Under the pieces are notes generated by a model. It ran no database searches. It was not told the origin of the DNA and was given only the letters and a program-made list of their open reading frames with translations. A stretch of 5,747 nucleotides of DNA from Candidatus Alkanophagales archaeon. Its GTDB lineage: Archaea > Halobacteriota > Syntropharchaeia > Alkanophagales > B39-G2. This document shows, piece by piece, positions 1-5,747 of the stretch (its first letter is position 1; every line of letters starts with the position of its first letter). The position numbers and the translations under genes are program-made. Location: positions 1-5,747 of the forward strand of contig QMVQ01000117.1 in NCBI GenBank assembly GCA_003661185.1, read 5' to 3'.

Positions 1-148
1 AGCCTCCCATCTCCGCCACTCCGTTCGTCATGCATTCGGGGCAAGCGGAGCGGAAGTCCCCACATCTAAAGTTTCTCTTCTCTCACGCACGCTCATCAGC
101 CTCTCGGCTTCGCGTCTTTCCGCCTTCGCATTCTTTTGATTCCCAGCA
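1..148. other. Left-edge region with no supported gene
   Basis: No convincing coding region, RNA gene or repeat is visible here. The minus strand contains a chain of very short overlapping frames (131-96, 96-28, 31 to the edge) and a separate Cys-rich frame around 64-30. None has a supported start and length. The GC-rich, codon-like texture of the first 130 bases could be the start or remnant of a divergent gene lying to the left. Confidence 0.4.
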
Positions 149-156
149 TATATAAA
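149..156 (+). promoter_or_regulatory. Archaeal TATA box candidate for the EVE-apgM unit
   Basis: TATATAAA sits 25-32 bases before an ATG at 181, which is the spacing expected of an archaeal TATA box to a transcription start at about 178-182. The box is enclosed by a 5-bp inverted repeat, CCAGC (143-147) and GCTGG (157-161), which could be a regulator site or chance. The core is nearly self-complementary, so it could also drive minus-strand transcription toward the left edge. No convincing purine-rich BRE is visible immediately upstream. The box is seen; promoter function is inferred. Confidence 0.5.
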
Positions 157-180
157 GCTGGCGATCTTAGTTGTAACTGT

Positions 181-258
181 ATGCGAATGTTATCTAAACT
201 TAGGACTGTCAGCAAACCCATAACAAATCGTCTATATAGTATGGGGGGGGTAGAATGA
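181..258 (+). CDS. Possible 25-codon leader ORF overlapping the EVE gene start
   Basis: An ATG at 181 opens a 25-codon frame ending in TGA at 256-258. The stop overlaps the ATG (255-257) of the EVE gene as ATGA, the usual form of translational coupling. The start lies 25-32 bases after the TATA box at 149-156, so the mRNA could be leaderless, which would explain the lack of a Shine-Dalgarno site. The peptide starts [12 protein letters not shown] and ends YSMGGVE; it is basic, has no recognisable domain and no membrane segment. The last codons include a run of eight G (243-250); one extra G would fuse this frame to the EVE protein. A frame this short can easily arise by chance, so this is a candidate leader peptide only. 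Confidence 0.3.
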   Translation: MRMLSKLRTVSKPITNRLYSMGGVE

Positions 259-695
259 GGTATTGGCTCTGCATAGCTGACGAGGCGAATTGGGAGGTGA
301 TTAGGAAGAAAAATATCTGGGGCGTCTCCGAACGTCACAAGAACACGATCTCGAGGGTGAGGCTCGGTGACAAGCTTCTGATATACTTAAAGCAGGAGAA
401 AGTGGACGACGAAATTCGGGAATCAAGGGTCGCGGGTATTTATGAGGCGGCGTCATCCGTCTTCAAGGATGCGACGAGAATCTTCAAGACGCCAAAGGGC
501 ATGGGCGACGAAACGTTCCCCTACAGGATCAAGCTCAAGCCGCTTAAGGTCTTCAAGAAGCCAGTGGGGTTTAAGCCGTTGATTCCGAAGCTGAAGTTTG
601 TGAAAAACAAAAGAAAGTGGTCGGGGCACCTCATGGGGAAAGCCATGCGGGAAATCCCTGAGGAGGATTTCAAGCTTATCGCCAGCGGCAAGTAG
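255..695 (+). CDS. EVE-domain (PUA-like superfamily) protein, UPF0310 family
   Basis: This 146-residue protein appears to be a complete single EVE domain, a PUA-like beta-barrel fold. It strongly resembles, from memory, the structurally solved Pyrococcus horikoshii PH1033 protein. Visible family landmarks are the opening [15 protein letters not shown] (2-16), [25 protein letters not shown] (20-44) and a C-terminal block [29 protein letters not shown] (114-142). The middle and C-terminal parts are rich in lysine (about 14 between residues 71 and 121), which suits nucleic-acid binding. EVE proteins as a family are thought to read modified bases in DNA or RNA; the ligand here is unknown. The start at 255 fits because the family begins directly with the M-x-Y-W strand. 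A G-rich stretch (243-250) four bases upstream may serve as an imperfect ribosome site. The stop is 11 bases before the apgM start, so the two genes are probably co-transcribed. No methylase or nuclease lies nearby. Confidence 0.88.
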   Translation: MRYWLCIADEANWEVIRKKNIWGVSERHKNTISRVRLGDKLLIYLKQEKVDDEIRESRVAGIYEAASSVFKDATRIFKTPKGMGDETFPYRIKLKPLKVFKKPVGFKPLIPKLKFVKNKRKWSGHLMGKAMREIPEEDFKLIASGK

Positions 696-696
696 C

Positions 697-702
697 GGTG
701 AT
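697..702 (+). promoter_or_regulatory. Ribosome-binding site deciding the apgM start
   Basis: GGTGAT lies four bases before the ATG at 707 and matches the archaeal anti-Shine-Dalgarno consensus GGAGGTGATC. The upstream in-frame GTG at 698 is part of this motif, so it is better read as ribosome site than as start codon. Confidence 0.55.
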
Positions 703-706
703 TGAG

Positions 707-1933
707 ATGAAAGCCGTTTTAATAGTCTGTGACGGCATGGGCGACCGCCCTGTACATGGCGAGACGCCGCTTAGTGCGGCGAAGACGCCGAACCTTAACG
801 AGTTAGCTACTGGCGGCGTTAATGGCATCATGGACATAATCTCACCGGGAATCGTGCCGGGAAGCGACACCGCGCATCTCGCAATCCTCGGCTACGACCC
901 CTATGAACATTACGCGGGGCGTGGCGTCTTCGAAGCTCTCGGCGCCGGCTTGGAGCTGCGAGAGGGCGACGTCGCCTTCAGGGCGAATTTCGCAACCGTG
1001 GACGAACGCCTCGTAATTAAAGACAGGCGTGCTGGGAGAAAGGGCGACAAGCGGCTAGAAGCTGCGATAGACGGCATGGAAATAGACGGCGTGCGGGTCA
1101 TCCTGCGTAACACTGTTGGGCACCGGTGTGCGGTGGTGCTGCGACCCTTAGAAGAAGGCATAAAGCTGTCAAAGGACGTTTCGGACTGTGACCCACATGC
1201 CGACGCCGCTAAAGTTTTGGAGTGCAAGCCGCTGAGCGATGACACCGCCGCAAGGCGCACCGCCGTCATCGTGAACGAGCTCCTGCGTCGCTCTCACGAA
1301 ATTTTGAAGGAGCATCCCGCGAATAAGGAGCGGGAAGAGCGGGGAGAGCCGCCTGCCAACATTCTCTTGTTGCGGGGTGCTGGCGAGTTTTTCAGGGTTG
1401 AGCGTTTTGAGGAGCGCTGGGGATTCAGGGCGGCGTGTGTCGCCGGCGCCTCGTTGTATAAGGGCGTCGCCCGGTTCATCGGCATGAATGTGCTCCACGT
1501 CGAAAACGCAACAGGCGACCAGAATACGGACCTAAAAGCGAAGGCGAGGGCGGCGCTGAAAGCTCTGAAAGACTACGACTTTGTTTTCATTCATGTGAAA
1601 GCAACTGACAACTTCGGGCACGACGGCGACTTCGAGGGAAAAAGGCGGATGTTAGAGCGGATTGACGAGGAACTTGTGGCGGAAATACGGAGGGGGGCGG
1701 AGGGCGACATACTCATTGCGGTGACGGCGGACCATAGTACGCCTGTGAGCGTGAAAAGACACAGCGGTGACCCAGTTCCTCTGCTCATTCACGGCGAAGG
1801 CGTCAGGTATGACGACGTTTCTCGCTTCGACGAGCTTTCTGCGGCTCGTGGCGGGCTCTGCCGGCTCAGGGGCCTTGACTTGATGTCAATGCTCGCTGAC
1901 CTTATGGGGTTCTCAAAGATGTATGGCACGTGA
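707..1933 (+). CDS. apgM: 2,3-bisphosphoglycerate-independent phosphoglycerate mutase, archaeal type
   Basis: This cytosolic enzyme interconverts 3-phosphoglycerate and 2-phosphoglycerate in glycolysis and gluconeogenesis. It belongs to the alkaline phosphatase superfamily and uses two divalent metals and a phosphoserine intermediate. All expected metal and catalytic positions are visible, numbered from the ATG at 707: Asp9 in VCDGMGDRP, the nucleophile Ser53 in PGSDTAHLAILGYDP, Asp301 and His305 in HVKATDNFGHDGD, Asp342-His343 in TADHSTP, and His352 in the following KRHSGDPVP. At 408 residues the length fits archaeal ApgM, and the C terminus is complete. I chose the ATG at 707 because GGTGAT precedes it at good spacing and the protein then starts MKAVLIVCDG, as in the family; a GTG at 698 would add only three residues. 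It follows the EVE gene by 11 bases and converges on hisD. Confidence 0.95.
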   Translation: MKAVLIVCDGMGDRPVHGETPLSAAKTPNLNELATGGVNGIMDIISPGIVPGSDTAHLAILGYDPYEHYAGRGVFEALGAGLELREGDVAFRANFATVDERLVIKDRRAGRKGDKRLEAAIDGMEIDGVRVILRNTVGHRCAVVLRPLEEGIKLSKDVSDCDPHADAAKVLECKPLSDDTAARRTAVIVNELLRRSHEILKEHPANKEREERGEPPANILLLRGAGEFFRVERFEERWGFRAACVAGASLYKGVARFIGMNVLHVENATGDQNTDLKAKARAALKALKDYDFVFIHVKATDNFGHDGDFEGKRRMLERIDEELVAEIRRGAEGDILIAVTADHSTPVSVKRHSGDPVPLLIHGEGVRYDDVSRFDELSAARGGLCRLRGLDLMSMLADLMGFSKMYGT

Positions 1934-1966
1934 ATGAGTTTTGAGAGACGAGAGCGAAGTGGCGCT

Positions 1967-3229
1967 TCAGAACCTGACCTCCACAGATTTCGCATGCCAG
2001 CGCATGTGTTCTGCGTTTGCGATTTTGATGACGTCGTCCTTGATTTTCGCAAGCCCCTCCTTAGTCAGCATCTGGACGCTTATTCTCTTCATGAAGTGCT
2101 CGACGCCGAGTCCTGAGAAGACTCGTGCGTAGCCAGCCGTCGGGAGGACGTGATTCGCCCCTGAGGTATAATCGCCGGCGGCGACGGGCGAGTATCCGCC
2201 GATGAAAACCGCACCCGCATTTCTAAGTTTCAGCAGAACCTCCAGCGGGCTCTCAGTCATGATTTCAACATGCTCCGCAGCATACCCGTTGGCGAATTTA
2301 ATGCATTCGTCTAAGCTCTCGGCGGAGAGTATGAGCACGTCCCCGAAGCCATCGCCACCTTCAGTTTCAGTTTGCGTAACTTTAGCCCGCACAATCTCCT
2401 CAACACGCTTAGCCAATGCCTCCGACGTAGTTAGAAGTAAGGACAAGGAGTTTTCGCCATGTTCTGCCTGTGCGAGCATGTCTGCAGCGACATGCATTGC
2501 GTCTGCACCGTCGTCGGCGATGATGAGCACCTCTGACGGTCCTGCCGGAAAATCTATCTCGACATCGCCCTGCACGAGGATTTTTGCGGCGGTCACGTAA
2601 ACGTTGCCCGGACCCACAATTTTCTCAACCTTTGGAATACTCTTGGTGCCGAAGGCGAGCGCCGCAATCGCCTGAGCGCCCCCGACCTTGTAAATTTTCG
2701 AGGCGCCCGCAATCTCGGCGGCGACGACGCTTAGCGGGTCCGCCTTGCCGTCACGGCGGGGTGGCGTGCAAACCATGATGTTCTCGACACCTGCGACCTT
2801 CGCCGGTATCACGGTCATGAGCGCCGTTGAAGGATAGCCCGCAGGCACGTAGGCGCCGACGGTGCTTAGCGGCACGAAGAGCTCGCCGAGGAAGATGCCC
2901 TCGCCGCTCGTGAGCTCCTCGAACCATGAGGCTCGGCGTTGCCTGCAGTGAAATCGCTTTATGCGTTTCGCTGCATTTTCCAAACTTTTTAGAAGCTCGT
3001 CATCAATATTCTCCTTCGCCTCGTTTATTTCTTCGCAGTCAACTTCCAACTTGTCAAGGCGGACGCCGTCGAAACGCTCCGCATATCTGAGGACAGCGGC
3101 GTCGCCCTCCCGCTTGACGTCCTCAACGATTCTGCGGACGTTCGGCATTACTTTTAAAATCTCAGAACGCCTTTTTAAAGACAACTTAGCCGCATCCAAT
3201 TCCCGAATGCTCAAGACCTTGACTCTCAT
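1967..3229 (-). CDS. hisD: Histidinol dehydrogenase
   Basis: This enzyme catalyses the last two steps of histidine synthesis, oxidising L-histidinol through histidinal to L-histidine with two NAD+ and one zinc. The 420-residue chain is full length for the family. The zinc ligands of E. coli HisD (Gln259, His262, Asp360, His419) correspond to Gln254 and His257 in LAQAEHG, Asp353 in GDYTSGANH, and His412 in the C-terminal RWHAKSVE. The catalytic Glu-His pair is Glu319-His320 in GYAAEHVEIM, and His360 ends the GDYTSGANH motif. The signature VGPGNVYVTAAK is at 205-216 and AGPSEVLIIAD at 229-239. No Shine-Dalgarno site precedes the ATG at 3229, but a TTAGTTAATTA element lies about 20-28 bases upstream, so the mRNA may be leaderless. 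No other his genes are in the window, so this gene stands apart from a visible his operon. It lies 106 bases downstream of pstB on the same strand. Confidence 0.96.
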   Translation of the reverse strand: MRVKVLSIRELDAAKLSLKRRSEILKVMPNVRRIVEDVKREGDAAVLRYAERFDGVRLDKLEVDCEEINEAKENIDDELLKSLENAAKRIKRFHCRQRRASWFEELTSGEGIFLGELFVPLSTVGAYVPAGYPSTALMTVIPAKVAGVENIMVCTPPRRDGKADPLSVVAAEIAGASKIYKVGGAQAIAALAFGTKSIPKVEKIVGPGNVYVTAAKILVQGDVEIDFPAGPSEVLIIADDGADAMHVAADMLAQAEHGENSLSLLLTTSEALAKRVEEIVRAKVTQTETEGGDGFGDVLILSAESLDECIKFANGYAAEHVEIMTESPLEVLLKLRNAGAVFIGGYSPVAAGDYTSGANHVLPTAGYARVFSGLGVEHFMKRISVQMLTKEGLAKIKDDVIKIANAEHMRWHAKSVEVRF

Positions 3230-3335
3230 GAACGTGATTTCGCCCCTAATTAACTAAGCTCTTGCGAGGACGTAGGATGCTCGACACTCTTAGCGCGCCA
3301 TGCGGCGACGTTCCGGGAGCAGGATGAAGGAGCGC
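3230..3335. other. pstB-hisD spacer
   Basis: This 106-base gap separates the pst operon end from hisD. It holds the hisD TATA-like box near its hisD end. No hairpin terminator with a T-run is evident after pstB, so read-through from pst into hisD cannot be excluded. No phoU coding sequence is present. Confidence 0.6.
3247..3257 (-). promoter_or_regulatory. TATA-like box upstream of hisD
   Basis: On the minus strand the element reads TTAGTTAATTA and is centred about 23 bases before the hisD ATG. That spacing would place the transcription start at or next to the ATG, giving a leaderless or nearly leaderless mRNA. It is the only A/T-rich island in the 106-base pstB-hisD spacer. It also contains stop codons of two short open frames, so some A/T-richness may be incidental. 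Confidence 0.4.
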
Positions 3336-4100
3336 TCAGCCGAACCTTCCTGTGATGTAGGCTTCGGTTCTTTTGTCTTTGGGTTTTTCGAAGATTTGGG
3401 GGGTGCTTCCGCACTCTATAAGCTCGCCGAGCATGAAGAACGCCGTGTAATCTGAGATGCGGGCGGCTTGGTGCATGTTATGCGTTACGATGACGATGGT
3501 ATAGTCGCGGCTCAGCTCCCGAATCAGCGCTTCGATTTTTGCCGTCGAGATTGGGTCAAGCGACGCACACGGCTCATCAAAAAGTATAACTTCAGGCTCG
3601 ACCGCCAGCGCTCTTGCGATGCAGAGCCTTTGCTGCTGCCCGCCTGAGAGGCGGAGGGCGTTCTCGTGGAGCTTGCCCTTGACCTCGTCCCAGAGCGCTG
3701 CGCGCTCGAGGCTCTCCCTGACGATCACATCGAGGTTATTCTTGTCTCTGACGCCGTGTATCTTCGGACCGTAAGCGATGTTCTCGTAAATGCTCATAGG
3801 GAAGGGGTTTGGCTGCTGGAAGACCATGCCGATGCGGCGACGCAACGCTATGACGTCCACGTCTTTGTCATAAACGTTCATGCCGTCGAGCAGGACTTCG
3901 CCGCTGACTCTGGCGTTGTCCGTCAGCTCGATCATCCTGTTTATGCACCGTAAGAACGTCGTCTTCCCGCAGCCCGAAGGTCCGATGAGCGCCGTTACTT
4001 TGTTTTCTGGTATTTTCAAGCTCACACTCTTAATTGCGTGGAAGCTCCCGTAATGCACGTTTAAATCCCTCGTTTCTATCTTGTCTCCCGTTTTCACCAC
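3336..4100 (-). CDS. pstB: Phosphate ABC transporter ATP-binding protein PstB
   Basis: PstB is the cytoplasmic ATPase of the high-affinity phosphate importer and binds the EAA loops of PstA and PstC as a dimer. All ABC motifs are intact: Walker [10 protein letters not shown] (40-48), Q-loop VFQQPNPFP (93-101), signature LSGGQQQR (151-158), Walker B VILFDEP (171-177) with Glu176 as catalytic base, D-loop ASLD (179-182), and H-loop His207 in [23 protein letters not shown] and the terminal EAYITGRFG are PstB-specific hallmarks that set it apart from other ABC ATPases. The length of 254 is normal. Two consecutive GTG codons (4100 and 4097) can start it; the second forms GTGA with the pstA stop. 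A GAGGG stretch immediately upstream is too close for a standard ribosome site, so translation is probably coupled to pstA. It is the last pst gene in the window. Confidence 0.97.
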   Translation of the reverse strand: MVKTGDKIETRDLNVHYGSFHAIKSVSLKIPENKVTALIGPSGCGKTTFLRCINRMIELTDNARVSGEVLLDGMNVYDKDVDVIALRRRIGMVFQQPNPFPMSIYENIAYGPKIHGVRDKNNLDVIVRESLERAALWDEVKGKLHENALRLSGGQQQRLCIARALAVEPEVILFDEPCASLDPISTAKIEALIRELSRDYTIVIVTHNMHQAARISDYTAFFMLGELIECGSTPQIFEKPKDKRTEAYITGRFG

Positions 4101-4933
4101 CCCTCATACTTCATATGCTTGTTTCTTACGTATATGGCGAGGATGTTCACGACAAGGAATATAGCAAGGAGGACGAGAGCCGTGCCGCAGGCACGTGCGT
4201 AGGCGTTGGCGGTGTTGCCCTGCGTCGCAAGCACGTAAAGAAAGACGGGGAGCGTGCCTGCGGAGTCAAATGGCGACGTCGGGATGAAGGCGCTGGCAGC
4301 GGAGCCGAGCGTGAGCAGGAGGACGGCGGTCTCGCCGATGGCTCTTCCTAGCCCTAAGAGCACACCGGTGATGATACCGGGCATTGCGCTCTTGAGCACG
4401 ACCTTATGGACGGTGGTCCACTTAGTCGCTCCGAGCGCTAACGACGCTTCCCTGTATGAGCGGGGCACCGCCTTTATAGCTTCTTCGGAGACGCGCACCG
4501 TCCACGGTAAAATCATGAACGCCAGTGCGATGCCTGCAGCGAGTATAGAATAGCCAAGATTCAAGAAATGAACGAGGAATGTCAGCCCGAAGAGTCCTAT
4601 GACTATAGAGGGAATGCCCGCAAGGCAGTCCACAAAAAACCGTATCGTGTCTGTGATGGCGTTCTCAGGCGCATATTCCGCAAGATAAATGGCGGCGCCG
4701 ATGCCTAAGGGCACCGCAAACACCATACAGACTGCAACCACGTAAACGCTCCCAACAATCATTGGGAATATCCCGCCTTCCATGCCTGCCATCCTCGGGG
4801 TGCTCAGTAGGAACTCAAGGCTTATGACTCGTGCGCCGTTAGCGAAGATGTAGCCGAGTATTACGAGAAATACAAGCACTACGACGGGTGCAGATATGAA
4901 GATGAACACTTCCGGAACTTTTTCCCGCATCAC
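4094..4933 (-). CDS. pstA: Phosphate ABC transporter permease PstA
   Basis: PstA is one of the two membrane subunits of the phosphate importer. The 279-residue protein shows about six hydrophobic spans: roughly 9-31, 56-79, 101-123, 127-146, 186-208 and 250-270. The typical [10 protein letters not shown] (53-62) and [10 protein letters not shown] (82-91) segments are present, followed by [12 protein letters not shown] (105-116). The coupling EAA loop begins at [12 protein letters not shown] (161-172) and is followed by [11 protein letters not shown] (196-206), a PstA/PstC hallmark. The GTG start at 4933 has a GGGGG stretch (4945-4941) seven bases upstream; an ATG three bases later is an alternative. 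The start overlaps the pstC stop by four bases, and the end overlaps pstB by seven. Codons 156-174 are identical at nucleotide level to the corresponding part of pstC. Assignment as PstA rather than PstC rests on gene order, the shorter N terminus and the GETAVLL form. Confidence 0.93.
   Translation of the reverse strand: MMREKVPEVFIFISAPVVVLVFLVILGYIFANGARVISLEFLLSTPRMAGMEGGIFPMIVGSVYVVAVCMVFAVPLGIGAAIYLAEYAPENAITDTIRFFVDCLAGIPSIVIGLFGLTFLVHFLNLGYSILAAGIALAFMILPWTVRVSEEAIKAVPRSYREASLALGATKWTTVHKVVLKSAMPGIITGVLLGLGRAIGETAVLLLTLGSAASAFIPTSPFDSAGTLPVFLYVLATQGNTANAYARACGTALVLLAIFLVVNILAIYVRNKHMKYEGW
4412..4468 (-). repeat. 57-bp exact direct repeat, pstA copy
   Basis: This segment is identical base for base to 5242-5298 in pstC, an offset of 830. 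It encodes [19 protein letters not shown] (PstA residues 156-174), the EAA loop contacting PstB. Every synonymous position matches, while the preceding Ala codon differs (GCG here, GCA in pstC) and the following codons diverge. Confidence 0.97.
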
Positions 4934-5747
4934 GGCAGGACCCCCTTCTTTATAATTCTCACGGCTATCAGGTTGAGGATGGCGACGATGACGAAGAGGA
5001 CGACGCCGATGGCAAACAAGGAGCGCTCGTGCATGGAGCCCCAGAGCGCATATTCAATCTCAAGGATTATCGTGGACGTTAGGGGGCGAACCGGGTCTAA
5101 AAGCGACGTAGGAATCCACGGCGTCTCCGGATTTCCAACGACCATGAGCACCGCCATCGTCTCGCCGACTGCTCGCCCCATGCCGAGAATGATTGCCGCG
5201 AGAACCCCTGACTTTGCGCTCGGCAGTATGACTCTGCGGATGGTGGTCCACTTAGTCGCTCCGAGCGCTAACGACGCTTCCCTGTATGAGCGGGGCACTG
5301 CTCTGATGGCGTCTTCGGAGATGCTGACGACGTGTGGCAGCGTCATTATTGCGAGTGTGATGCCGCCGGCGAGCAGACAAAGCCCGTAGCCGCCGAGGTG
5401 CGCCCTTAAGAAAGGAACGATGACCATGAGTCCAAAGAAGCCTATGATGACCGACGGAATGCCAACGAGCATTTCCACGACCGGCTTCACCACGTTCCTG
5501 ACGAGCAGTGGCGCATATTCAGCCAGAAAAATGGCGCAGGCGACGCCGAGCGGCGCTGCTATCAGGAGCGCAAGACCGCTGACGAGGATCGTTGCAACGA
5601 TCATGGGGAATATCCCAAAGGAGCCGGCGGCGGGCTTCCAGAGGGTCCCGAATACGAAATCAAAGCCATATTCGAGGAAGACGGGGAAGCTCTCTTTCAG
5701 CATGAAAATTATGATAAAAATGACTATAAAGATCGCAGAAGTAGCGA
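4930..5747 (-). CDS. pstC: Phosphate ABC transporter permease PstC (N terminus beyond window)
   Basis: PstC is the second membrane subunit of the phosphate importer. An internal ATG at 5703 looks like a start, but the same frame stays open to base 5747 and encodes a strongly hydrophobic stretch, SAIFIVIFIIIF, just before it. That is the expected first membrane helix of PstC, so the true start lies outside the window and this entry is partial. Numbering from the 5703 ATG, landmarks are GSFGIFPMIVAT (27-38), IFLAEYAP (58-65), VGIPSVIIGFFG (80-91), the EAA loop [12 protein letters not shown] (141-152) and GMGRAVGETMAVLMVVGN (174-191). GETMAVLMVVGN is the PstC form of this motif. The TGA stop overlaps the pstA GTG start by four bases. 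Codons for residues 136-154 are an exact copy of pstA codons 156-174. Confidence 0.93.
   Translation of the reverse strand, partial: ATSAIFIVIFIIIFMLKESFPVFLEYGFDFVFGTLWKPAAGSFGIFPMIVATILVSGLALLIAAPLGVACAIFLAEYAPLLVRNVVKPVVEMLVGIPSVIIGFFGLMVIVPFLRAHLGGYGLCLLAGGITLAIMTLPHVVSISEDAIRAVPRSYREASLALGATKWTTIRRVILPSAKSGVLAAIILGMGRAVGETMAVLMVVGNPETPWIPTSLLDPVRPLTSTIILEIEYALWGSMHERSLFAIGVVLFVIVAILNLIAVRIIKKGVLP
4941..4945 (-). promoter_or_regulatory. Ribosome-binding site candidate for pstA
   Basis: On the minus strand GGGGG, within AAGGGGGTCC, ends seven bases before the GTG at 4933. This favours GTG over the ATG at 4930 as start, and it lies within the last codons of pstC. Confidence 0.4.
5242..5298 (-). 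repeat. 57-bp exact direct repeat, pstC copy
   Basis: This is the partner of 4412-4468, in the same orientation and the same codon phase. It encodes the identical 19-residue EAA-loop segment, PstC residues 136-154 counted from the internal ATG at 5703. Confidence 0.97.

Noticed and set aside
232..239. CTATATAG as TATA box for the EVE gene
   Set aside because: Its centre is only about 19 bases from the ATG at 255, so a transcript starting 26 bases downstream would begin after the start codon.
96..338. 80-codon minus-strand open frame across the EVE start
   Set aside because: It overlaps the conserved N terminus of the EVE protein and the promoter region, and its product shows no recognisable family features.
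698..706. GTG at 698 as apgM start
   Set aside because: It lies inside the GGTGAT ribosome-binding motif for the ATG at 707 and has no ribosome site of its own.
910..1788. Minus-strand open frames inside apgM
   Set aside because: They are shadows of a complete, motif-intact apgM and have no ribosome site or family features.
1934..1966. Hairpin terminator between convergent apgM and hisD
   Set aside because: Only weak short complementarity (GAAG with CTTC) and a T4 run are visible, which is not enough to call a terminator.
2518..2535. GATGATGA followed by CTGA, suggesting a C/D box guide RNA
   Set aside because: Only six bases separate the boxes, no C'/D' pair follows, and the stretch lies within conserved hisD codons.
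1934..3257. Several plus-strand open frames antisense to hisD, including one of 132 codons
   Set aside because: hisD is fully conserved on the other strand. The antisense products are Ser/Arg-rich low-complexity text typical of GC-biased shadow frames.
3248..3338. Open frame continuing from the pstB TGA for about 29 codons in the same frame
   Set aside because: PstB ends exactly at its canonical ITGRFG terminus, and nothing indicates stop-codon read-through or a Sec insertion element.

Overview
The window looks like chromosomal DNA from an archaeon, probably a euryarchaeote. Four things suggest this. The phosphoglycerate mutase is of the archaeal ApgM type. The EVE-domain protein closely resembles, from memory, Pyrococcus PH1033. 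A/T-rich TATA-like boxes lie about 20-30 bases upstream of start codons. Ribosome-binding sites such as GGTGAT fit an archaeal 16S tail. The species cannot be named from this sequence. Composition is moderately GC-rich (not computed), and I see no IS elements, CRISPR arrays, tRNAs or rRNAs.

Layout. Bases 1-254 hold no recognised gene. They contain a TATA box (149-156) framed by an inverted repeat, a possible 25-codon leader ORF (181-258), and an unexplained Cys-rich minus-strand frame at the left edge. Next is a plus-strand pair: an EVE/PUA-like protein (255-695) and, 11 bases on, apgM (707-1933), which interconverts 3- and 2-phosphoglycerate. apgM converges on the minus-strand hisD (1967-3229, histidine biosynthesis) across a 33-base gap. 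Upstream of hisD is a 106-base spacer with a TATA-like element. Beyond it is a tightly overlapped minus-strand phosphate-transport operon in the order pstC (cut by the right edge), pstA (4094-4933) and pstB (3336-4100).

How the genes work together. PstC and PstA form the membrane channel and PstB is the ATPase that drives phosphate import. The binding protein PstS, if encoded next to them, would lie beyond base 5747; no phoU is present within the window downstream of pstB. hisD and apgM are housekeeping metabolic genes with no evident functional link to pst. The EVE protein is a putative modified-base or RNA binder with no visible restriction-modification partner.

Most of the window is ordinary core metabolism. 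The most notable signals are an exact 57-bp direct repeat shared by pstA and pstC, covering the ATPase-coupling EAA loop, which looks like local gene conversion, and the arrangement upstream of the EVE gene: TATA box, probable leaderless mini-ORF, G8 tract and an ATGA overlap. I see no convincing new multi-gene system.
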